From assembly GCA_030637745.1 (NCBI GenBank), contig DAOWFX010000018.1, forward strand, positions 1 through 25,467: 25,467 nt of DNA, read 5' to 3'. The stretch is from JAGLOK01 sp023139005 (GTDB lineage: Bacteria; Bacillota; Clostridia; Christensenellales; UMGS416). The position numbers were made by a program, and so were the translations under genes. This document shows, in pieces, positions 1 through 6,306 of this stretch (position 1 is its first letter; each line of letters opens with the position of its first letter). A model generated the notes under the pieces. It searched no databases and was not told the DNA's origin. It saw nothing but the letters and a program-made list of their open reading frames with translations.

Positions 1-18
1 AAAAATGGAGATAATATT

Positions 19-1032
19 ATGAGTGATAAGAAAAAAGTTGTATTTTCCGGAATTCAACCCTCAGGAAGTCCTACGATTGCAAACTATATTGGTGCAATCA
101 AGAATTACGTTGCACTGCAAGACGAGTATGATTGTTTTTACAGCATTGTCGATATGCATGCAATTACAGTACGTCAATCCGCTACTGAATTAAGAGCAAA
201 TACAAAGCAACTTATGGCATTATTAATTGCTTGTGGATTAGATATAGGCAAGTGTACACTTTATGTACAGTCTCATGTGACTGCACATGCGCAGATGTGT
301 TGGATCTTAAATTGTTATACCTATATGGGTGAAGCATCAAGAATGATACAGTTTAAAGAAAAGTCTAAAGTAAATGAATCCAACGTAAATGTAGGACTCT
401 TTGACTACCCCATTTTACAGGTTGGAGACATTTTGTTGTATCAAACTAATCTTGTGCCTATTGGAGAAGATCAAAGACAACATTTAGAGCTTACGCGAGA
501 TATCGCTACAAGATTTAATAATCTATACTCGCCTACTTTTCAAGTCCCTGAACTGTTAATTCCTAAAATTGGTGCACGTGTGATGTCACTAAGTGATCCT
601 ACTAAAAAGATGAGTAAATCTGATGAAGATCCCAATTCATATGTTATGTTACTGGATAGTTCTGAGATTATTCAGCGTAAGATAAAGAGAGCTGTAACAG
701 ATAGTGATAATACAATTGCATATGATCCTAAGAACAAGCCTGGTGTATCCAATCTACTGACTATTTACTGTGTAATGAATGATAAGACTATAGAGGAAGG
801 GCTTAGTGATTTTCAAAACATATCAGGATATGGCACTTTCAAACAAATGGTTGCAGATGCTGTAGTTGCAAAGCTTGAGCCAATACAGAAAAAATACAAC
901 AAACTTAGTGATGATAAACAATATATTGAAGAAGCCATGCTCAAAGGTGCTACGCAAGCTGACAAAGTCGCACAGAAGACATTAGCTAAGACTATGAATA
1001 AAATTGGAATGGTACCAAGACCAAGAATATAA
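19..1032 (+). CDS. trpS: Tryptophan--tRNA ligase (TrpRS)
   Basis: Cytoplasmic class I aminoacyl-tRNA synthetase that charges tRNA-Trp with tryptophan using ATP. The 337-residue length matches bacterial TrpRS. The protein opens with the family pattern SGIQPSGSPTIANYIGA (residues 10-26), which carries the HIGH-equivalent nucleotide-binding loop. GEDQRQHLELTRDIA follows near 149-163, and the second signature KMSKS lies at 197-201. The ATG at 19 has a GGAG at 7-10, a good spacing of 8 bases. Only 18 bases of upstream sequence are in the window, so a tryptophan-sensing T-box or other leader cannot be judged. It is the first gene of the window, runs opposite to the ogg-thrC cluster, and meets ogg tail to tail 13 bases after its stop. 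Identification is secure from the motifs. Confidence 0.97.
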   Translation: MSDKKKVVFSGIQPSGSPTIANYIGAIKNYVALQDEYDCFYSIVDMHAITVRQSATELRANTKQLMALLIACGLDIGKCTLYVQSHVTAHAQMCWILNCYTYMGEASRMIQFKEKSKVNESNVNVGLFDYPILQVGDILLYQTNLVPIGEDQRQHLELTRDIATRFNNLYSPTFQVPELLIPKIGARVMSLSDPTKKMSKSDEDPNSYVMLLDSSEIIQRKIKRAVTDSDNTIAYDPKNKPGVSNLLTIYCVMNDKTIEEGLSDFQNISGYGTFKQMVADAVVAKLEPIQKKYNKLSDDKQYIEEAMLKGATQADKVAQKTLAKTMNKIGMVPRPRI

Positions 1033-1037
1033 TGAAG

Positions 1038-1066
1038 AAAAACCGTTAATCGACGGTCTTTTTTTC
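1038..1066 (+). terminator. trpS terminator, probably shared with ogg
   Basis: ACCGT (1042-1046) pairs with ACGGT (1053-1057), with a possible extra T-G pair and a 4-6 base loop. It is followed on the plus strand by a T-rich run (CTTTTTTTC, 1058-1066). Read on the minus strand, the same hairpin is followed by TTTTTCTTC, so it could also end ogg transcripts. The stem is short (5-6 bp), hence moderate confidence. The ogg stop codon lies within it. Confidence 0.65.
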
Positions 1067-1867
1067 TCTTTGAGCTATAAACATATATTGTTGAGCTAGG
1101 GCTGCATTATTACCAAATCTCTCGTTAGCTTTTTTTCGTATTTCATCATCAGTTAGCCCTTCTCCAAAGAGATCAACTGATGCTTTTCTCACCCAAGTGT
1201 CCACCGGATAAGCATCTTTTCTACCTAATGAAAATATTAATACACAGTCTGCTACTTTCTTCCCTACTCCCATTAGTTTGCATAGCTCATCTCTTGCATC
1301 GCTTAATGGCATATCTATTAGTTTTCTGTAGTCGTAACCAGCAGCAATTATTTTTGATGTCTCAATTATATATTTGCTACGATATCCACATCCTATTTCT
1401 TTTAGATCTTCTTCTTTGAGTTTTGCAAGATCAGATGGTTCTGGAAAACAATATCCCATTGTTATTTTTTTTCCGTATTTTTTTGTCAACTTGTCTATGA
1501 TTGATTTTATTCTTGGAACATTGTTATTTGCAGATATTATAAACGAAATAAGTGTTTCAAAAAATGGCTGTCTTAGAAGTATGATTCCTCTATAGGCATT
1601 CACTATGTTTTTCAGACGCATATCTTCTAATAGAGTATCTGAAGCACTATTGTAATCATACAAATTATCAAAATAATTTTGCCAAAATATATAATCTTCA
1701 TCTATACACTCTATGTGAATATCCTGATATTCACCAGTGATTTTCGCAAACTTATCCTTTACAATACCTTGCCATATATTATCTTTTTTTAGCCACCTGA
1801 AGCATTGTCCGCTATTGAATGTAATATCTGAATCAAAAGATCGAATTGTTTTAATTATTATACTCAC
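1046..1867 (-). CDS. ogg: 8-oxoguanine DNA glycosylase/AP lyase (OGG1 family)
   Basis: Bifunctional base-excision repair enzyme expected to remove 8-oxoguanine opposite cytosine and cleave the abasic strand. The 273-residue protein has the OGG1-like N-terminal signature NSGQCFRW (18-25). Its helix-hairpin-helix with active site is LMGVGKKVADC (198-208), where K204 aligns with the catalytic lysine of human OGG1 (K249). PVD (221-223) supplies the conserved aspartate D223. This is the OGG1-like type found in clostridia rather than MutM/Fpg. The start is GTG at 1867, overlapping the thrC stop by 4 bases (GTGA), so translation is probably coupled to thrC; the ribosome binding site is weak. The last codons and the TAA stop lie inside the hairpin shared with trpS. 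Two T-runs of 8 and 7 (1465-1472, 1478-1484) sit in the middle of the gene. Confidence 0.92.
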   Translation of the reverse strand: MSIIIKTIRSFDSDITFNSGQCFRWLKKDNIWQGIVKDKFAKITGEYQDIHIECIDEDYIFWQNYFDNLYDYNSASDTLLEDMRLKNIVNAYRGIILLRQPFFETLISFIISANNNVPRIKSIIDKLTKKYGKKITMGYCFPEPSDLAKLKEEDLKEIGCGYRSKYIIETSKIIAAGYDYRKLIDMPLSDARDELCKLMGVGKKVADCVLIFSLGRKDAYPVDTWVRKASVDLFGEGLTDDEIRKKANERFGNNAALAQQYMFIAQREKKTVD

Positions 1868-3339
1868 TTGATAATTCTCTTTATTATTTCTCTCATTGTT
1901 TTCTTTTTAGCTTTATCTTCATGTAATATCTTCTTATATTTTAGATTTTCTATATTACTTGGAGGTATCATTTTCGTTAGCTTTTTTAATGCTTCCATAT
2001 CTATAAATCCATCTCCTGAATTGTTGCCTGTTAATGATTCCAATACACTACTGCTAAACTTATATGGATTTGCAGTTGACATAATTATTCTTTTTGTGCT
2101 TTTATCATTTAGCTTGCTTAAGACCTCAAACCCAACTGCTGTATGTGGGTCAAGCAAATACTGATATTTCTCCCATACAGTTTTTATCCTATTTTTTGTT
2201 TCTTCTTCTGATACCCATCCAGTGTCAAAATTCATATGTATCTTCTTTATTATATCTTTCGAAATAGTAAAGTATCCATTTCTCTCTAGATTGCTATGAA
2301 TGTCTATCATAAGCTTTGTATCATTATTTGATAAATGATGCAGCAATCTTTCTAAATTTGAAGAAATGAGGATATCCATCGAAGGAGATATAGTTTTTTT
2401 TAATTCACGTCGAGTATCATAAGTGCCAGTTTTTAGAAAGTCATATAATATATGATTTGAATTAGATGCACAAATCAGTTTCCCAATAGGTAGTCCCATT
2501 TGTTTTGCATAGTAGCCTGCCAATATATTTCCAAAGTTTCCGGTAGGTACAACAAAATCAATAAGTGTTTTTTGATGTATTTCATCAACAGATAGAGCCT
2601 TTACATATGAGGAAAAATAGTAAACTATTTGCGGAACAAGTCTTCCCCAATTGATTGAATTTGCAGAAGTTAGTCTGTAACCTTTTTCATATAACTCATT
2701 ATTAAACATTTTATCTGCAAATATTGTCTTGACTCCATTTTGAGTATCATCAAAGTTACCTTCTACTGCTACGACAGATGTATTTCCTCCATCTTGCGTT
2801 GCCATTTGCATGTATTGAATGTCTGACACACCGTCTGCAGGATAGTAAACAACTACATTCGTATTTGCAATATCTTTGAAACCCTCAAGGGCAGCTTTAC
2901 CGGTATCCCCTGAAGTAGCTACCAATATTAGCATTTGCTCGTTTATACTACATTTTTCGACGGATTTAGTCATTAAGTGTGGTAACATTTGTAGAGCAAT
3001 ATCTTTAAATGCAGAAGTAGGTCCATGCCATAGTTCTGCAATATAAAGATTCTCATTCAACTTTGAAACAGGGACTATTTCTTCGTCATCAAACTTTGTA
3101 CCATAAGCTTTATTGATGATTTGAGAAATTTCATCCTTTGTAAAATCACTTAAATATTTATATAAAATATCTTTTGCAATTTCTTGATATGATCTACTTT
3201 TATATCCAATTATTTCTTCTATTTTAATTTGCGGAAATTCTTCTGGTATAAAAAGACCACCGTCACTTGATATTCCACTTGTGATAGCGGTCGAAGAATT
3301 TACAGCATTGCCACACTTGCGGGTGCTGTAGTATTTCAT
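1864..3339 (-). CDS. thrC: Threonine synthase
   Basis: Pyridoxal-phosphate enzyme converting O-phosphohomoserine to threonine, the last step of threonine synthesis. The 491 residues fit the long threonine synthase type with an N-terminal Thr_synth_N region (about 1-80, including SSDGGLFIPEEFP). The cofactor lysine is K112 in HGPTSAFKDIALQ, followed by LVATSGDTGKAALEGF, which binds the phosphate. VPTGNFGNILAGYYAKQMG near 265-285 is also typical. The start is an ATG with an excellent AGGAGG five bases upstream. It lies 21 bases after the small P-loop gene and overlaps ogg by 4 bases. The usual partners hom and thrB are not in the window, so here the gene travels with unrelated repair and ribosome genes. 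Confidence 0.95.
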   Translation of the reverse strand: MKYYSTRKCGNAVNSSTAITSGISSDGGLFIPEEFPQIKIEEIIGYKSRSYQEIAKDILYKYLSDFTKDEISQIINKAYGTKFDDEEIVPVSKLNENLYIAELWHGPTSAFKDIALQMLPHLMTKSVEKCSINEQMLILVATSGDTGKAALEGFKDIANTNVVVYYPADGVSDIQYMQMATQDGGNTSVVAVEGNFDDTQNGVKTIFADKMFNNELYEKGYRLTSANSINWGRLVPQIVYYFSSYVKALSVDEIHQKTLIDFVVPTGNFGNILAGYYAKQMGLPIGKLICASNSNHILYDFLKTGTYDTRRELKKTISPSMDILISSNLERLLHHLSNNDTKLMIDIHSNLERNGYFTISKDIIKKIHMNFDTGWVSEEETKNRIKTVWEKYQYLLDPHTAVGFEVLSKLNDKSTKRIIMSTANPYKFSSSVLESLTGNNSGDGFIDMEALKKLTKMIPPSNIENLKYKKILHEDKAKKKTMREIIKRIIK

Positions 3340-3360
3340 AAGTTCCTCCTGTAGGGTGTC

Positions 3361-3771
3361 CTATTCTTCTAAAATATATTCTTTGATGAAACTTGGGGTG
3401 TCGCTTTTATTACCTGATATTGAAATAATAACATTTATATTGTATTTATTTGCTAGTTTGGATATTCTCTCAACAATAACTTCAAGTTCTGCAATTTCAA
3501 ACAAACCAGCTACACCATCGATATATATTTTTTCTATATCATAATCAGATGCCATAACTCCTGATACAAAACCTAACATATAATCTACTGTCAATTCACC
3601 ATATTCTTGTGCATTCATATAACGAATACTATGGTGTAAGTCAAGCATACAGTGATTGTCTCTATCGATAAACACAATATCTCCATTTGCTGTTTGTATG
3701 TCACTGTTGGCTCTTGCTATCATCCTTTTTGTCTTACCAGAACCTCGTTTTGAATATATAATTTTAAGCAT
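3361..3771 (-). CDS. Small P-loop ATP-binding protein of unknown role
   Basis: A 136-residue protein starting MLKIIYSKRGSGKTKRM. The Walker A motif is GSGKT (10-14) and a hydrophobic strand ending in Asp (KIYIDG) could be the Walker B. The predicted fold is one small alpha/beta P-loop domain without transmembrane segments. Short proteins like this in clostridia are often labelled 'ATP-binding protein' or, misleadingly, 'twitching motility protein PilT'; nothing here shows a pilus link, and it is far too short to be a PilT motor. I chose the ATG at 3771 because GAGGAGG lies just upstream with ideal spacing; an earlier ATG at 3810 would add 13 residues but lacks such a site. It sits between rsmA (85-base gap) and thrC (21-base gap). 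Its partner and substrate are unknown. Confidence 0.8.
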   Translation of the reverse strand: MLKIIYSKRGSGKTKRMIARANSDIQTANGDIVFIDRDNHCMLDLHHSIRYMNAQEYGELTVDYMLGFVSGVMASDYDIEKIYIDGVAGLFEIAELEVIVERISKLANKYNINVIISISGNKSDTPSFIKEYILEE

Positions 3772-3793
3772 TATATCCTCCTCAAATTTCATA

Positions 3794-3813
3794 TATTTAT
3801 TATATATCATACT
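3794..3813 (-). promoter_or_regulatory. Possible promoter before the P-loop gene
   Basis: On the minus strand the 85-base gap after rsmA contains TGATATATAATAA, a TATAAT-like -10 about 25-40 bases before the chosen ATG. No convincing -35 lies 17 bases further up (TTTTAA at best). It could drive the P-loop gene, thrC and ogg separately from yabE-rsmA, but AT-rich sequence gives such boxes by chance. Confidence 0.3.
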
Positions 3814-3856
3814 GGTATAATTTAAAACATAAAAATCATGAATTTATAAATTGTAT

Positions 3857-4696
3857 TTATTTTGTATTACTGTTCAATAATATGGTTAGCGCATCAAAGT
3901 CTTCAACTGATAAGTTCTCAGCCCTTACTGTATCTTTAACGTCTATTTCTTCAAAAATTTCAGAAATTTTAATTTTACTTATACCATAATATGATGCTAG
4001 ATTGTTCTTAAGCTGTTTTCTTCTCGATGAAAAAGCGGCTTTAACGCAAATTCTAAAATCATCAATATTAGATTTGATTTGATTTTCTTGTAATTCAATT
4101 TGAATTAATGTACTAATTACCGTTGGTTCTGGTGTAAATACTTGTGGTGATAGATCAAATAATTTTCTTGCTGTACCCCTTGCTTGTATCATAACTGACA
4201 ACCTGCCATATTTCTTACTATTGGGAGGTGAAACAATTCGATCTGCAACTTCTTTTTGAACTAGAATATTAATACAATCAATAGGTAGATTACTATCAAT
4301 TAGTTTCATAAGGATTGGTGTTGTTATGTAATATGGTAAATTCGCACATACTGAGAATTGTTCACCGATATATTTTTCAAAAAACATAGTAAGATCAATT
4401 TTCATAAAATCATCAATTATTATTTGAGTATTTTCTTCACTAATATATTTTTTGTATATGGGTTCAAATTTACTATCTATTTCAATTCCGATTACTTTTC
4501 TGCAAATTTTTGAAAGCTCCCTTGTCAATCCCCCGGGACCACAACCAATTTCTAGACAGACACTATCTTGTTTTATTGTAGCTGCAATTTTCTTTAATAT
4601 ATTATTATCAAAAATGAAGTTTTGTCCAAGATTTTTATTTGCAGTAATTGAATTTTCGTATAGAATATTAGATAGTTTTTCCATATTAATGTCCAT
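3857..4696 (-). CDS. rsmA: 16S rRNA (adenine1518-N6/adenine1519-N6)-dimethyltransferase
   Basis: KsgA/RsmA dimethylates two adjacent adenines in the loop of helix 45 of 16S rRNA, late in small-subunit assembly, using S-adenosylmethionine. At 279 residues it is of standard length. Visible motifs are NLGQNFIFD (22-30), SAM-binding LEIGCGPGGLT (48-58), the acidic IEID (71-74) and catalytic NLPYYITTP (119-127). A small C-terminal domain contains FSSRRKQLKNNL. Two starts are possible: the ATG at 4696, overlapping the end of the yabE-like gene by 11 bases, and an ATG at 4684 placed 1 base after that stop with a weak GGA upstream. Neither has a strong ribosome binding site, so translation is probably coupled. 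The yabE-rsmA neighbourhood is known from Bacillus subtilis, but rnmV, which lies between them there, is missing here. Confidence 0.95.
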   Translation of the reverse strand: MDINMEKLSNILYENSITANKNLGQNFIFDNNILKKIAATIKQDSVCLEIGCGPGGLTRELSKICRKVIGIEIDSKFEPIYKKYISEENTQIIIDDFMKIDLTMFFEKYIGEQFSVCANLPYYITTPILMKLIDSNLPIDCINILVQKEVADRIVSPPNSKKYGRLSVMIQARGTARKLFDLSPQVFTPEPTVISTLIQIELQENQIKSNIDDFRICVKAAFSSRRKQLKNNLASYYGISKIKISEIFEEIDVKDTVRAENLSVEDFDALTILLNSNTK

Positions 4697-6125
4697 ATCT
4701 CAAGACGTACGCTGTCCATTCTCTTCTTCTACCCCACTGAACACATTCATTTACTGTATTCATAAACAAATCAATTTGGTTCCAACGGTCTGGATCATGT
4801 CTGAACCCACCTGTATCTTCTGCAATACAATATCCATATCCGGTAACATATATCAAGCTCCCATATGGAAAAGTTCCCGGTACAACAGCACATGATCCGG
4901 GATTTGCAAGTGTCCTTGTAGATCTTGGCCATGTTCCTGTTGCAGTTGTTCGACCTGTATGCGTATAAGCAGTAGCATGAACGGTCATTTTTTCAATATA
5001 TGTACCAGGTGCTCCGTGAACATCTGGATTAGTTGCTTGCTCTCCCGGATTTGTAACTTTTATATCTTCATAATCGTCATCGTCAGAACTTTTTGCCTTT
5101 CTAACACCGGTTCCATTTAAAACAATTTTATTTCTAGGTTCTTTTATGATTTTTGTTTCAATGATTTCTCTTGATTCTTCAGTTCCATCAACATAAGTAA
5201 CCGCTATTGTGTTCTCTACAATGCCATCCTTACCTTTTTGAGTAATAGCATACATTCCTGATACTACTGTACTTGTTTCTCCGTATTCAGTTTCATATTC
5301 CATCTTGATTTCTTCTTTAACATTTATAATATCAACTTTATTAATTATAATTTCTATACCAGAAGTGAGATGCATATTCAAATCAGGTACAATACGATCA
5401 TCTTCATCATATTCAATCCCCGCTTTGTCAAGTGCATCTGCTACTGTACCTTTTGCTATGTATATTAACTTGGTATCGTCAAGTTGTATTATACTCACAG
5501 GAAAAGGCTGCTTGATTTTAATGTGTGTTTTATTAAACACTTTTTGATCAAGATGTGGGTAAATAACATCATCTACATCATAGCTTATATCATTTTCTTC
5601 CAATGCCTCTTGTACTGTACTAGCATAAGTTTGAACTTCTATTGTGATATCACCATAAGTTATTAGTATAGTATTTTGGGTTGTCTGACTTGTTATTTCA
5701 TCATTGGATGATATGCTGACTTTATTATTATTTGATGCAGCTAGTGCAAATGTTCCTGAAATAAAAACAACTACTACTATTGCAGTAGTCAATATTGCAA
5801 ATCGAGTAATTTTTACATTTCCGATAATAAATGTTGTATTTTTAAACCATTGTGATTTGCTTTTCTTTTTTATCTTATCAGTGTGTATTCTTCTATTTGA
5901 TGTTCTCATATGTCTTTTTCTATTATTCTCATTATTACTATCAGGTATAATTTCATATATTCTTCTGGATAATCTTCTGTCAACCTCATTGCTTTTTTTA
6001 CTCGAAAACAAACCTATAACTCCATACTTTAATTTATCATAATAAAAAACTGCTTTTAATTTCAGCTTCTTTTTGTTATTTTTCTTTTCACTCTGGATTA
6101 TTTTCGCTTCAATTTCTTTTTTCAA
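4686..6125 (-). CDS. yabE: YabE-like membrane-anchored G5/3D-domain protein, predicted peptidoglycan lytic enzyme
   Basis: Predicted cell-wall enzyme of the Rpf/YabE group. Numbered from the upstream TTG at 6137, it has a basic cytoplasmic segment (1-110, many K/R). One transmembrane helix follows (about 111-134), then two DUF348-type repeats (about 158-200 and 214-255), a G5 domain (about 262-337) and an acidic linker. It ends in a 3D domain (384-480) with VHATAYTHTG, AEDTGG (D441) and IDLFM (D456), the conserved acidic residues of the MltA-like fold. Start choice: TTG at 6137 overlaps a GGGAG; that GGGAG has ideal 5-base spacing to a second TTG at 6125 (codon 5), which I prefer (479 residues). 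There is no upstream ATG. The roughly 110-residue basic N-terminus before the membrane helix is unusually long. The protein has three cysteines in the 3D domain (C416, C437, C465). It has its own promoter and is followed directly by rsmA. Confidence 0.85.
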   Translation of the reverse strand: MKKEIEAKIIQSEKKNNKKKLKLKAVFYYDKLKYGVIGLFSSKKSNEVDRRLSRRIYEIIPDSNNENNRKRHMRTSNRRIHTDKIKKKSKSQWFKNTTFIIGNVKITRFAILTTAIVVVVFISGTFALAASNNNKVSISSNDEITSQTTQNTILITYGDITIEVQTYASTVQEALEENDISYDVDDVIYPHLDQKVFNKTHIKIKQPFPVSIIQLDDTKLIYIAKGTVADALDKAGIEYDEDDRIVPDLNMHLTSGIEIIINKVDIINVKEEIKMEYETEYGETSTVVSGMYAITQKGKDGIVENTIAVTYVDGTEESREIIETKIIKEPRNKIVLNGTGVRKAKSSDDDDYEDIKVTNPGEQATNPDVHGAPGTYIEKMTVHATAYTHTGRTTATGTWPRSTRTLANPGSCAVVPGTFPYGSLIYVTGYGYCIAEDTGGFRHDPDRWNQIDLFMNTVNECVQWGRRREWTAYVLRYGH

Positions 6126-6164
6126 TGTTTCTCCCAAACAAATACAGTTTATAATTATGTTACA

Positions 6165-6193
6165 ATTGTATTACAATTTGTTTAATTAGTCAA
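6165..6193 (-). promoter_or_regulatory. Promoter of the yabE-like/rsmA transcript
   Basis: On the minus strand TTGACT (6193-6188) and TACAAT (6170-6165) are separated by exactly 17 bases. The expected transcript start is near 6158, giving a leader of about 33 bases to the TTG at 6125. A direct repeat TTACAAT (plus strand, 6160-6166 and 6171-6177, 11 bases apart) and the palindrome ACAATTGT (6162-6169) cover the -10 and could bind a regulator. Confidence 0.8.
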
Positions 6194-6271
6194 TGCTTGT
6201 ATTTAGAATTCAAACAATCTTAATAATTGTATTAAAACGAAGCTAACATTTTGATGAATATTAGAATGATG

Positions 6272-6300
6272 TTTACAGTATTATTTTAAAAATGTATAAT
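6272..6300 (+). promoter_or_regulatory. Promoter of the PBP gene, suggesting a leaderless mRNA
   Basis: TTTACA (6272-6277) and a perfect TATAAT (6295-6300) are 17 bases apart. The usual start point, 7 bases after the -10, falls on position 6307, which is the A of an in-frame ATG. No Shine-Dalgarno sequence precedes either candidate ATG (6292 or 6307). A weaker tandem promoter, TTGATG (6251-6256) with TACAGT (6274-6279), would start near 6286 and leave only a 6-base leader to the ATG at 6292. Confidence 0.7.
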
Positions 6301-6306
6301 CATATT

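Noticed and set aside
1465..1484. T8 and T7 runs in ogg as a phase-variation switch
   Set aside because: The frame is intact and lysine-rich stretches in AT-rich genomes produce such runs; no other sign of phase variation.
3841..3852. Palindrome AATTTATAAATT after rsmA as a terminator
   Set aside because: No loop, no G+C pairs and no T-run; chance palindrome.
4452..4895. 147-codon plus-strand reading frame across the rsmA/yabE junction
   Set aside because: It is antisense to two well-conserved genes, has no ribosome binding site and no recognisable domain; long antisense frames are common in this AT-rich sequence.
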